Source of the DNA: Dactylorhiza incarnata
Taxonomy: Eukaryota > Streptophyta > Magnoliopsida > Asparagales > Orchidaceae
DNA: 64,000 nt
Direction of reading: 5' to 3'
NCBI GenBank assembly: GCA_033032865.1
Contig: JAWHQI010000049.1
Coordinates: 992,001-1,056,000, forward strand
Below the pieces are notes generated by a model. It worked only from the letters and a program-made list of their open reading frames with translations. It did not search any database and was not told the DNA's origin. Positions within the stretch are counted from its first letter, which is position 1. Each line of letters starts with the position of its first letter. Shown here one piece after another: positions 33,390 through 45,062 of the stretch. The position numbers and the translations under genes are program-made.

Positions 33390-34307
33390 CTGTCACCATA
33401 TCGCTCTGTTTGATGGCCTCCTGTTGGCCAAGGGTGTATTCTCTAGGCTGGGCTGGAGCAGCGTGGGATGCGGTTGACTGCGCCGCCTTCCCTTTCTCTG
33501 CCGTATAGGCCGCAACTATCTTCTTCCCACTATGACAGTCACGAGCAAAGTGCCCCAGTCTGCCGCAGTGGTAGCAGATGAGTGGGCCTCGCCCAGTCAG
33601 TCCCGATATTGAAGATTGAGCTGACCCAGAAGGTCTCGCTCTTTTGCTCCATCTGCGTTTCCCAGACGTTGTAACGTTCGGTATGTTCACCATCGCATTT
33701 GCTACACCTTTACCTTTATAAGTTGGACTCATCACACCTATAGAGTCCATTCCTCGGAAAACTGACTTTGGTGGCCCACTTCGGCAATCGCGAGCAATAT
33801 GTCCCTTCTTGTCACAAGTGTAGCACGTTAGGGGAACCCGGGTAGTGGCAACTTCTGCCACGCTAGAGGAAGGTAGATTCAACCGCCTACCCTTCCTCTT
33901 CTTCTTTGACTGCTTACGTATGGGGTCTTTCATGATTTGCTCACATGTTAAAGTCATTTCTAGGGATCTAGCCGCGTGCACCACTGCATGGAAGCTAAGT
34001 AACTTTGGTCCCGCGAGTGCTTGACGCAAGTCACCCCGCAGACCGTCGTAAAACTTGTGAACTCTGGTCTCCTCATCGCCCCATGTTGACCCCGTAAAAT
34101 AGTCCAGACGAAGGAATTCATTCAAGTAATCATCTATAGAGTGTTCTCCCTGCTTGAGGTGTAAACATTGGTTCTGCAGTGGTATTTCGGGTTGCGCAAG
34201 TAAAGTTGCCACAACCGCGTTTGTGACCGCATGAACTGTTTCAGCACTCTCCACGATGTTACGAGGTTGGATCCATCCTGTAGGATCCCAAATCACCTAT
34301 AATCGTG
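33390..34307 (-). pseudogene. Tekay-like gag with two zinc knuckles and missing core
   Basis: Open on the minus strand from about 34296 (no ATG at the 5' end; IWDPTGWIQPRNIVES) to the intron. ETVHAVTNAVVATLLAQPEI joins LQNQCLHLKQGEHSIDDY. Compared with the gag at 3402-4526 the segment with the capsid WW core, over 100 residues, is absent. Two knuckles are present, CYTCDKKGHIARDC and CYHCGRLGHFARDC, while the plus-strand copies have one. The extra knuckle and basic KKKRKGRR region suggest the plus-strand copies lost a segment or the families recombined. Confidence 0.82.
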
Positions 34308-34531
34308 TAACAAAACACAATTAAGCAACCGAATTGTAGCATTAAACCGCAAAGGAATACCCAGATTCCACTATGTTGCTACAATCACACATGTATTTTA
34401 TTCCTAAAGTGGACAATTACTGGTGATTTATATGAGTTAAAGGCGACGCACACACGTGCTCACCACCCCTTAAAAGAATTCGACCACGAAGTCAGACGGA
34501 AAGGGATCGAGACTCGGAGCTGATACCAATT
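34308..34531 (-). other. Leader and primer-binding site of the minus-strand Tekay-like element
   Basis: gctgatacca at 34520-34529 reads tggtatcagc on the minus strand, two to three bases inside the 5' LTR. The leader is non-coding and homologous to 3171-3401, ending in an acceptor-like ttatag before the gag frame. Confidence 0.75.
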
Positions 34532-36420
34532 TGTAACACCCTCCCTGTCACATAGCATATAACAGTAGGTCCGGCCGGGACCCCACGCCATATGAAATGA
34601 ACAGAAGAGCGCGTTACTAAAATTAGCATTAAACAATTAAAAACTATAACTATCTCAGCATCAGAGTCACAACGGAAGCATATTTATCATTTACTTGAAA
34701 CCAGTTATATACATGTCCACATCACTACTCGGAATGAAAAACATAAATAGTTATTACATAAGTTTGTTTACATCATCTAAGTGGCTTCCAAACATCGGCA
34801 CGTAGGCCGGCCATACATGAACAAAAGTAAACAAAAGCTTTGGCCTTCAAGGGCCAGCACAGCACAGCAGCAGGGGATTCAGCCCGCTTTCTCCCGCTAG
34901 TCTCACCGGGACATGTATAAGCAAATCCACCAATTGGTGGGAAAACAAGCAACCGGTCAGCTTTAGCTGACCAAGATTTATAACGACCCCGCCCCACACT
35001 CGGGGCGGCGGTGCTCCTTCCCTGCAAGTAAGAGTCCGCAACATATATATATATATATATCCGCAAACAACACCAACGGAGGCAAACCAAGCCACCCGCT
35101 TCGTGCTCTCAAGGCACACTTTGGCATACTCCCTGAGCTACGCCTTTCACGCTAAGTCATATTTCAACTTAGACAAGCAATTTGAGCTAGTCCGTACACA
35201 CAAAGTTCCGGCACTCTTCCATAGTCCGGTGTAATGAGGGGCGACCTCTACACCAACACTACAAGGGGTTCGGCTCGGCTAGACCCGCGCTCAATCATCG
35301 TTGTATATACGATACAGGTAAGCTTCACCCAATACCCATTTCTTAAAGCTGGGGTTTGCAAGTTCCACAGCTTTGTCTGCTACCATCCAATTTCCAGGAC
35401 TTTAGGTAGCACGGAAGCATACACATTGTGCTGGGCGCTATCGCCGGCGCTAGCACTAGCGCCCGGCGTTAGTGACAGAACTCAGTTCTGCCCGACACTG
35501 GTAACAAAATTGCTACCTCTGGGAAAACACCTCCAGATAACAACACGGGTAGTTCACCCGGAGCTACCGCCGGCGCTAACGCTAGCGCCCGGCGCTAGCA
35601 GCAGAACCTAGTTCTGCTACGATTTTTCGAGTACAGCCTGGACAATACCTCCAGGTCCTATTTTCTGCACAATAACATCCACATGACCCGAATCACAGTC
35701 TGTACACGGATTTTTCTCCGGCACGTTACACGCATTAAAACATCACCAATCCGGCTCGTCTTGTCCAGATGGGCTTCACACAGCATGCCTATGCCCGTAC
35801 TACCGTTCCGGGCTCTATATGCAATTTGTGGGGGAAATCACTTCATCCCACCAGAAGATCCGATCTACTTTTTCGTAGAAGTCTTCCTAAATACATGCAA
35901 ATCAAAGGACGTTCATGTCCAAGGATTAGGAAGGAGAATCGTTACCCTTGTAGGCTGTTTCGGTGCCATAGTAATAAGAGGGAGATGGCTGGAATCTGCG
36001 GTGGCACACGCACGAAGACGATGCTTCACAAATCCCTCCTGGCACGACGAAAGCTCAACTCCAAAGGCTCTCCTTCCTTGCTCCCAAACCTCTGCCCTCA
36101 ACTCTCCTCTCAGCTCTCAGACTAGGAATGGCAGAGAAAATGGGGAAAGAATCGAATTTGAGGATATTTAAGGTTTAGCGCTACCGCCGGCGCTAGTGGC
36201 TAGCGCCTGGCGCTAGCCCTAAGTCAGTACCGCTAAGAGCCGCTACCGCCGGCGCTATTGCTAGCGCCTGGCGCTATCGACAGCTCGACGTCTCGACGCG
36301 CCGACGTCTCAAAGGGTGCGCTACCGCTGGCGCTAGCACTAGCGCCTGGCGCTAGCTCCCTTAATTCAACTCATGCTCATTGTTGGTATTTTGGGTGCAC
36401 ATGCTATCTGGGGTCTTACA
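34532..36420 (-). repeat. 5' LTR of the minus-strand Tekay-like element
   Basis: 1889 bp, pair of 28166-30051 and closely similar by eye. GGCGCTAGC palindrome blocks lie at about 35435-35600 and 36178-36360. TA run at about 35043-35060. Confidence 0.92.
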
Positions 36421-36425
36421 GTTTG

Positions 36426-37601
36426 CCTCCCATTGGTTGGTTGGGCACGAAAGCCCTGTTGACTGACCATGTACGTCCCGACGTATCATCGAACACAAAT
36501 GTTTGATGAGCTAGCCTCCCTTCGGCTAGGGAACCGCTCGGTCGTGGAGTACATGTGATCTTAAAAGATATGATGGTTAGATGTGACGTTAAGGAAATGC
36601 CTGAAGTTACCCTCTCCCGATTCCGCAAAGGGCTTAGTTCCGAAATTCAGGGTAAACTCCTTCGCTATGGTCACACAGATTTGAACACCACGTATAAAGT
36701 CGTGTTAGACATTGAGAAGCACCTGGCACACAAATCTAAGTCGCGTTCATTCCAAAAGAAGAAGTCCATCTTAGGACCTCCTCCGTTAGCCATGAAAGAT
36801 AAAGGGAAGTTTCGATCCACTAATTCAAACTCCGTCGTAATTACAGCTAGGAATATGCGTAGCCCGTCCGGCGATCGTGTGCCCGTAGGTCAGATTAGCA
36901 AATCGAACGCTTCTTGTTTTAGCTGTGGTGTTTAAGGGAACTACGCAAGTGAATGCCCCACTAAGGCCAAGCCCTTAGCTCTGTTGGACACTGTTGAAGA
37001 CGCCGCCGAGCTCGAGTATGAGGCCGGTGATGACTCTGATTCGGAGGGAGTACCGAGTGATTTAGATGTTGACACCAACATGATGGTGATGTGTTGTATT
37101 TACTCCTCCCCGCGTGCGTCTGATGACTGGAATCAGACGAACATCTTTTCTTTAAATTTTAAAAGCGGCGAGAAGTGGTGTAAGCTGATTATTGATAGCG
37201 GAAGCTGCATGAATGTTATCTCTGAGAATGCGGTTAGCCAGATGGCGTTAGTGACCGAACCACACCCCCACCCCTATAAGGCCGCGTGGGTTATTAAGAC
37301 ATCCCTTCTGGTAGCAAAACGTTGCTTAGTACCACTGGCCATCAAGGCTTATTCGGAAAAGGTCCGGAGTGACGTCATCCAAATGGATGCGTGTCATGTT
37401 TTATTAGGTCGCCCATGGCTCTTTGACCATGATGTCACTCACTTTGGGCGATCCAACACTTATGAGTTTAAGTTTAAGGGCAAGACTATTATCTTCAAAC
37501 CCTCTCCGCCTAAGGACCCCTCGGTCGCCTCTAAGGACACAATTATGCATGTGGAGAAGAAAATGTTAAACTTGATAGTTAAGAAAGAGTTCGCACGCTA
37601 G
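36426..37601 (+). pseudogene. CRM-like gag, second part, and protease
   Basis: Resumes gag after the insertion: VTLSRFRKGLSSEIQGKLL, a Lys/Ser-rich linker and a knuckle CFSCGV-stop-GNYASECP, broken by TAA at 36933-36935 and with its His replaced by Asn. An acidic region (EYEAGDDSDSEG) leads to the protease, KLIIDSGSCMNVIS, with a D-S-G active site, and ACHVLLGRPWLFDHDV. The frame is open from 36984 to a TAG at 37599-37601. Confidence 0.85.
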
Positions 37602-38960
37602 ACATTTTTGGATGGTGTTCTCTATGCGTTAGTTTGTCTACCAGTAAACGAGGATGTTCCTTCTTTTGCAAATTTGCCACCAGCGTTGCGTAGCCTGTTA
37701 GAGGAGTTTAAGGATATCTATCCGAAAGAGTTACCGCCTGCGTTGCCTCCCTTGCGAGACATACAACATGTGATAGATTTCATACCTATCTCCTCGTTAC
37801 CCAATCTGCCTCACTATCGGTTAAATCCTTCCGCGCACTTAGAGTTGCAATCTCAAATTTCTGATTTACTACAAAAAGGATTTATCCGCCATAGTAAAAG
37901 CTCGTGTGTCGTCCCGACTTTGTTAGCTCCCAAAAAGGATGGTTCCTGGAGGATGTGCGTGGATAGTAGGGCCATCAATAAAATAACAATTAAATATAGG
38001 TTTCCCATTCCCCGATTGGATGACTTGTTGGACATGCTAGCTGGAGCCACGATATTTTCTAAATTGGATCTTAGGAGTGGCTACCACCAAATTCGAATTT
38101 GAGAGGGTGACGAGTGGAAGACAGTCTATAAATCTAAAGAGGGGCTCTACGAGTGGTTAGTAATGTTGTTTGGGTTGTCCAATACTCCTAGTACCTTTTC
38201 GAGGATGATGACGCATGTCTTCTAACCCTACATGGGAAAATTTATCGTGGTATACTTTGATGAAATCCTAATTTTTAGCACGTCTACACATGATCATGAG
38301 TCTCATTTGAGGACTATCTTGGAGACGTTACGTGCAGAAAGGTTGTTTGTAAATCTTAAAAAATGTACTTTTTATGTCACCTCCGTAGAATTCCTAGGCT
38401 ATATTGTAAGTTCGGAGGGCATACTCGTGGATCCCAAGAAAGTCCAAGCCATCAAGGATTGGCCGGTACCCACCACCATTCCGGACATTAGAAGCTTCCA
38501 CGGTCTAGCTACGTTTTACCGTCGCTTCATTCGGGACTTTAGTAGCATCATGGCACCAATCACCGAGTGCATGATTAAAACTAAGATGTCGGAAGCCCCC
38601 CTTTTGCGACTCCCAGACTTTGGTGAAGTTTTTGAATTATCATGTGACGCATCGGGGATTGGAATTGGTGGAGTGTTGAGCCAGGAGGGTCATCCGGTGG
38701 GCTACTTTAGTGAGAAACTTGCGGGCCCGAAGTTGAATTATTCCAATTATGACCGTGAGTTTTATGCCATCATTCGTTGCCTCCAATATTGGCGGCACTA
38801 CCTTCTCCCTAAATAGTTTGTCATCCACTCCGATCATGAAGCGTTAAGATTTGTAAACTCCCAAAGCAAGGTTAGCCCTCGACATGCCAAATGGGTCTCT
38901 TATCTTCAGGAATACACCTTAATAAAACATCTCAAGGGAAACCTTAACCGAGTGGCGGAC
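37602..38960 (+). pseudogene. CRM-like reverse transcriptase and RNase H
   Basis: RT reads [54 protein letters not shown] (motif A) and then TGA at 38100-38102. It continues [19 protein letters not shown], a TAA near 38223, and VVYFDEIL. Motif C is YFDE, with the second catalytic Asp replaced by Glu. RNase H follows with LSCDASGIGIGGVL, SEKLAGPKLNYSNYDREFYAI and, after a TAG near 38815, the HSDHEALRF and RVADALSRV region. Confidence 0.88.
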
Positions 38961-40792
38961 GCCCTGAGTCGGGTCTCATTGTTATTATCCACGTTAGAGG
39001 TGAAGGTCATCGGATTTGAGCGCATTAAGGATGAATATGTTAACTGTCCGGACTTCAAAGATATCTACATGTCTGCTAACGGTGACACACCCACTAATAT
39101 TTCTGTGTATTATATCCGAGATGGTTATTTATTTAGACACGCCAACCTCTGTATCCCTCGTTCATCCCTTCGCGATTTTATCGTTTGGGAGTTGCATAGT
39201 GGTGGATTGGGTGGTCACTTTGGTCGTGACAAGTCCATCACCCTAGTTGAGGATAAATTTTATTGGCCGGGTCTATAGTCTACGGTACATAAAATTGTGC
39301 GTAGTTGTCGTACGTGCCAACTATCGAAAGTAACTAAAACGAAAGCGGGGCTTTATTACCCTCTTTCGATCCCTTCCGTACCATGGGAAGACATTAGTAT
39401 GGATTTTATTCTTGGTCTCCCCATCACTTTTAGGCGCCATGACTCTATTTTGGTGGTCGTTGATCGGTTCTCCAAAATGGAGTATTTTATCACAAGTAAT
39501 AAGACTGATGACGCGTCACACGTAGCTAAATTATTTTTTAAGGAAGTCGTTGGCCATAGGGGCGTTCCGAAAACTATAGTCACTGATCGGGACGTGAAGT
39601 TCACTAGTTATTTTTGGAAGACCCTGTGGCGGATCATGGGTACCAAGCTCTTATTTTCCTCAGCCTACCATCTGCAGACGGATGGGCAAACGGAAGTTGT
39701 AAATAGAAGTTTGGGTAGTTTACTCCGTTGCCTGGTAGGTGACCACAAGGGTACGTGGGACCTCCTTCTTCCCCATGCCCAATTAGCGTACAATAATTCC
39801 AAAAATAGGTCCACAGGGTTGTCTCCAAACGAGATCGTGCATGGGTATAAGGCACCAGTGCCACCTGACTTGATCCCGTTACCTCCATCGTATAAGTCAA
39901 GTCAATTCGCACAGGACTTCACCTCACATGTTCATACATTACATAAGCATATCAAGGACACGTTAACCATTCAATACGCTTCGTATCAATCTCATGCTAA
40001 TGTGCATAAGAGAGCATCCCCCCTAAAGGTGGGCGATTTGGTTATGGTGCGCCTCATCCATGAACGGTTGCCTTCGGGAACCATAAAAAGTTGGCCAATC
40101 GGTGAGCGGGCCCCTTTCGAATTTTAAAAAAATTAGGAGAAAATGCATTTCTTTTGGAGTTAACCACTGATTGGGGAATCTCCCCTATTTTCAATGTTCC
40201 AGATTTAACGCCTTATATTTCTCCACCACTTGAATTGTCTACCTGTCCGTTTACTTCCACATCATTGTCTACTAGGTTGGGGGGTGAGCTTGCGCCTGGT
40301 TCGCTCTCTTCTTCGGTCCCCACTGGAGGTACGTTGAATGTTGATGGTGGTATTTGCTCCTCTTTTATGCCTAATGCTTTTCCAAGGTTCCCCTGAACCA
40401 CCTATGTTCCTGATAGGATTCTCCGAGATGAAGTGACATCCTTTTCTAGTGGTACCAGTCGCCGCTACTTGATTCGATGGCGTGATCGCCCGACCTCCGA
40501 TGATTCGTGGCTTCCTGAGTCGGAGGTGGCACTTTTGGATGATGCTCTTCTCCACCGCTACCGCCAACGCAACTCATCGATGATGAGTACTTTTGAGCGG
40601 GGGAGGATTGATGTAGACGACGACCCTCAACAAGAAGATGATCGTAACGGGGTGCTTACGGATGCTACCGGCGCGCTTGCGGACGACGGCGCCTCTCCAA
40701 CCAAAGACTTGCGCCGCCATCACCGCGACGATAGTAATGACGGACACCATCGCCGCTACAACCTCTGTCCACGACAGAAGAACATTAATTAA
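38961..40792 (+). pseudogene. CRM-like integrase and chromodomain-type tail, reading into the 3' LTR
   Basis: Zinc region (ELHSGGLGGHFGRDKSI, FYWPGL, then SCRTCQLSK), core (MDFILGLP, VTDRDVKF, HLQTDGQTEVVNRS) and the C-terminal GDLVMVRL. A frameshift and stop near 40127, and another near 40395, interrupt it. The tail RRYLIRWRDRPTSDDSWLPE (40460-40520) is chromodomain-like. The frame continues about 180 bp inside the LTR to TAA at 40790-40792, ending RRYNLCPRQKNIN. Overlap of pol with the 3' LTR is known for CRM elements, where the tail is linked to centromere targeting. Confidence 0.85.
40597..40608 (+). other. Polypurine tract of the CRM-like element
   Basis: agcgggggaggat just before LTR start TGATGTAG; it lies within the pol frame. 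Confidence 0.78.
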
Positions 40793-41911
40793 TAATTATA
40801 ATAATTTAATTATAATTATTAATTAATATTATCATGCTTTTTTTAAAAATATGAATATTTTAATTAATAATTATCCTTATAATTATTAATTAAAATTGTC
40901 ATGCTTTACTTTATTTATTGGAACTTGTCATGTTTGTTTTATTGTTTTAATTTGGACTGCGTTCTCTGTAATTGTAAAGCCTAAATAAGCCTATGTTTTG
41001 GAGGATTTTGATTAACAAGGAATGAAATAAAAATTGAAACCCTAATTCTTCCCTCTTGAATTTCTCTCCCCCTCTCTCTTGCCCCCCCCCCCCTATCTTC
41101 CTCCCCCTCTCAAAGTTCGGCCAAGGTCGACCCCCCTCTCTCTCTCCCTCTCAAGCCGCCGGCCACCCCTTCCCCCTCTAGGAAAGGCCGCCCACCTTCT
41201 TCCTCCACTATTCCTCCACCACCTTTCCTCTCTCCTCCCCCATAAACCCATACCCCTCTCTTGGCCGCCCCCCCCCCCCCTTCAAATCTCTTTTGTGTTG
41301 GAGTTTCCTCCGCGGTGCGTGGTGGGTTCGTATAGATCTTGGACGACGTGAAGCGAAGACGACGAGCGGATTCCTCTCCAAACAATGCGCTTCCGGTGGA
41401 TCCGTAGAAGAACGATCGGGCGAGTGCATGCTTGAGGATAATCTTATCTCAAGCGGGGTAACGAACTATCTACTCGTGTGTTTTCTTTTCTCTAGATTAT
41501 TCTTGTGGTGGAATCTGTGGCGTGATCTTCGAATCACCGAATTATATTGGTTTTCTCTCATATTGAAATTGCATTCATCCTTTTTTTTAATTTTCAAAGG
41601 GGTTAGGAGAACCCTGACTTTTTGTTGGGAGAGATCTACCATTTTCCGAATCGATATTTTTCGGTGGATCTCTTTTGGTACAATGCATAGCTTGACCGGA
41701 ACGGGTGGGTCCATTTCGCTTGATTGAACATTGGCTTATCGCCCTTGGGAGATCTCAAGAGGTTTAGCGAACCTTCGTGTGGCAATTGTTTCTCTTTGCC
41801 TAGTCCGGTGCACTTGCACTGTGTGGCTCGCATTTGCATCATTTTCTTAAGTCGCGCGTTCATCGTAGATCTACCCACAACGAATGTATCAGAGAGCGTA
41901 GGCCTACATCA
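40609..41911 (+). repeat. 3' LTR of the CRM-like element
   Basis: 1303 bp, TGATG to CATCA, pair of 25842-27167. The TATA box is degenerate here (taaataag at 40982). The C run is 12 long (41082-41093) against 32 in the 5' LTR. Confidence 0.92.
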
Positions 41912-41916
41912 GATAT

Positions 41917-43200
41917 CAGGCTCATTTTAGCCCGATCCCATGTGAGCTAGAGGGCATTTTTCCGAGCTTTTGTTCTTGCTCGGGATCGCTGGAGACGGGC
42001 TCTCTGGCGGCTGTGTCGTCGTCAAACGATGGTAACCACCTCAACGGAGGTGGTGGAGGTGGTGACCGACGGTGGTGGATTGTAGGTTGCCGGGAAATGG
42101 AGGTTGAAGCCATCCCAAGAGGGATTAATACCAGTCGTTGGCTGTTGGGGATGATGAAGGGATGCTGTAGGTTTTGCGCCAAGATCCGTGCGGGATCATG
42201 CATATAAATATATATGTGTATTAATATGATTTCTGTCACACTTTTATATGAATTTTCATGCCTGATTTTAAGGCCTCTAGATGCCTTAACATGAAAAATG
42301 ACCATAGACAACTAATGTAGACCTAGATGTCTACTTTCATCTGAAAGTGAAATCAAGCCATTTGGTTAACTGTAGGTCCCACAGTACTCATTTTAATGAG
42401 GCTGGTCAAAACAAAAATCAGATCTTTGAATGGGTATAACTTTTTAATGCCAAGTCTGACGGACTTGAGATTTTGGCCATGCATGCATGTGCCTTATACC
42501 TAGCTTAGGTTTAAATATCAGAATTTTTTGAGTTAATTTTTTTATAGTTTTGTTCAAAACTTAGAAAATTAAATAAATGAAATAATTAGAGTTGTATAAC
42601 TCCAAATGACCCAAACATGGGTGTCATGCTTATTTAATCTACATTAGGCTATGGTTAAAATTGATAACTATTGGACCTCTGCATGTAGGGTACTTTCCAC
42701 TTGCATGTCCCTACCCTAAAGGGACAATGGTGTGCCAATAGACAAAGGTCTATTTTGCATATTCAGAAGAAATGACTAGGTGTTAGCCTCTGAAACTTTG
42801 GTGGCACCTTTATTTTATCAAAACACACCACCTCAAAGAATATTGGGATTTTTGGGATCAAAAACCCCACATTTTGGATTAATGTGAATTAGGTCACATA
42901 TTAGTGTTCATGAAAGTTTCATGATAAATATCTTGTAGAAAACTATAGAACTCTGGAGAAATTATAGTCATGACATGCAGGACCTCTGAAAAAGTTTGTA
43001 GAAAATTTCAGAGGCTTTACTTTTAGTAAATGATAAAAATACCCTTAGGTCACAAATCTGAATACTAGGGTTTCACTGAGCTAAATGCATGAGAAGGTTG
43101 TGAAACTATGGAAGTTAGTTATAAATACAATTATAAACCACTGGGATTTTTGATAGATTTCTAGGGACATTATTCATATTGAAATACTCTTTATTCATTT
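41917..43200. other. Non-coding sequence, probable continuation of the older LTR
   Basis: Joins to 25841 across the CRM-like insertion. A GC-rich start with GGTGGTGGAGGTGG near 42043 is followed by catataaatatatat near 42201 and then A/T-rich unique-looking DNA. No frame over 65 codons shows any known motif. No primer site, polypurine tract or RNA gene seen. Confidence 0.4.
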
Positions 43201-43824
43201 TGTCACCCCTTTAATGTTAAATAGAAATTATGGGTTTAAATTTGCTGGAAAAATGTTATCTTCTGGAATTGATGTTTTTATATCATTATTGTGCCACTGT
43301 AATTTTCTCAGAATTTTAGGAAGTCAAAATCTAGTACTTGAAGTACAAAGTCATTTTGTCACCCCCCTTTAATGATAAATAGAAATTATGGGGTAAATTT
43401 GCTGGAAAATGTGATCTTCTGGAATTGATGTTTTAATATCATTATAGTGCCACTGTAATTTTCTCAGAATTTTAGGAAGTCAAAATCTATTACTTGAAGT
43501 ACAAAGTCACTTTGTCACCCCTTTAATGATAAATAGAAATTATGGGTTTAAATTTGTTGGAAAAATGTGATCTTCTGGAATTGATGTTTTGATATCATTA
43601 TAGTGCCACTGTAATTTTCTCTGAATTTTAGGAAGTCAAAATCTAGTACTTGATGTACAAGGTCACTTTGTCACCCCTTTAATGATAAATAGAAACTATG
43701 GGTTTAAATTTGCTGGAAAAATGTGATCTTCTGGAATTGATGTTTTGATATCATTATAGTTCCACTGTAATTTTCTCAGAATTTTAGGAAGTCACAATCT
43801 TGTACTTGATGGGTAAAGTTATAT
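43201..43824. repeat. Four tandem copies of a 156-bp repeat
   Basis: Units begin tgtcacccctttaatg at 43201, 43357, 43513 and 43669, exactly 156 bp apart, with only a few substitutions among them. Each includes gaattgatgttttgatatca and gccactgtaattttctcag. A/T-rich, no coding signal. Confidence 0.85.
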
Positions 43825-44755
43825 TTTCATTCATTTATTGAAAATTGGAAATCATGATTATAAAACTGCTGGAAAATTATGAAACATTGGGATTCTTATT
43901 ATTATGTCAAATATCACCTCTGGAAGAATATTTAGTAAGTTTGTATTCACTAACCTGATATCTCCTTCACATTTTAGATTGAGATTATTAATTAACGAAT
44001 TTTTATGGAGGTCAAAATTATATGAAACATGCTTAGATTCTGATCATCCCTTATTATATCCATCATGAACTTATGATAAAAATTAGACGTCATTCGGAAG
44101 TGATTTGACCTAGGTTCCAACATAGGAATCAAAGTTAGTTATATGCCATGGTCTGCGGATAGTGAAAACTCAATATGATGATTAGGACATCATGATCACA
44201 TAGGAAATCAATGAAATTTGGATTATAACAAGATATGAGTGAAGACCACTTAGAGGGCGAAGAATTACTAGAGTTGAGCACCTTTCAAAAGAACGGTTGC
44301 TTAGGAGTGAGATGAAACATAAGGCGTGAAATCACCTAAGTTATAAAGAGTAATGAGAGGGTGAAATTTTAGGTCAGGGTAGTCACCAATAATATTAATT
44401 GTCCTAGAAAGGGGTTGGGCATCATCCCATCACATACCCTAGTACCTTGCGAACCCTTCACCGGGTAGCCCTTGGGAAGTCCAGAATTCACCGAAAGCTT
44501 CTAAGCATAATAATGATTAGACAAGAGTAGTCTAATTAGGTAAATTAAGAGACATAATAGACTTCATCCCATGTTGGGGATGGGAGATTGAATATCCGGA
44601 CGAGATAGTCCTGCGAGCGGAAGGCTCGGGTTATAAGGAATGACTGGGATAGTCCTGCGAGCGGTAGGCTTGGGTTATAAGAAAGGACTGGTCGAGTCCT
44701 CCGAGCCAAGAGCTTGGTGTTTCATTTAGTGGCATTGTTGTATCAAGTAGTACGC
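43825..44755. other. Non-coding A/T-rich DNA with a short duplicated block
   Basis: No gene found. At about 44600-44700 a block of about 45-50 bp (agtcctgcgagcgg.aggct.gggttataag) occurs twice in tandem. A third, weaker copy follows (gagtcctccgagccaagagcttggtg). Confidence 0.45.
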
Positions 44756-45062
44756 GGATACCCTGTGTGTTCTTAGGGGCGTACGTAAGGTCTAGGTTGG
44801 GTGGTGTCACACAAGCCTAGAAGTGGACAGCCCGGTCTACTGCCCTGTTTGCTTCAACAGGGTATCTGAGTGGAGACTCGAATAGAGGGCTAGAGGTGGT
44901 GCTTACCAGATAGTATCCGGATACCCTGTGTGTTCTTAGGGGAGTATGTAAGGTCTAGGTTGGGTTGTGTTACACAAACCTAGAAGTGGACAGCCCGGTC
45001 CACTGCCCTGTTTGCCTCAACTGGGTACCTGAGTTGACACACTCGAACAGAGGGAACTACAA
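44756..45062. repeat. Two tandem copies of a unit of about 163 bp
   Basis: Both copies begin ggataccctgtgtgttctta (44756 and 44919) and share taaggtctaggttggg and gtggacagcccggtc. The second copy ends near 45062. No coding frame. Confidence 0.75.

Larger units (their letters stand above)
28166..36420 (-). mobile_element. Tekay-like chromovirus, minus strand, inserted in CRM-like gag
   Basis: 8255 bp with both LTRs (28166-30051, 34532-36420) and an exact duplication gtttg (28161-28165 and 36421-36425). It is a relative of the copies at 1-24.7 kb in the opposite orientation. The internal domain is only about 4.5 kb because of deletions in gag, RT and integrase, so the copy is defective although its ends are complete. 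Confidence 0.93.
25842..41911 (+). mobile_element. CRM-like chromovirus, itself split by a Tekay-like element
   Basis: LTRs 25842-27167 and 40609-41911 begin TGATG and end CATCA, flanked by an exact duplication gatat (25837-25841 and 41912-41916). Own length is about 7.8 kb; the rest is the 8255-bp insertion at 28166-36420 plus its duplicated site. RT ([22 protein letters not shown], in part), integrase (DISMDFILGLP, HRGVPKTIVTDRDVKF) and a C-terminal frame that runs into the 3' LTR all point to the CRM lineage, which in many plants is centromere-enriched. Many stops; inactive. Confidence 0.9.
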
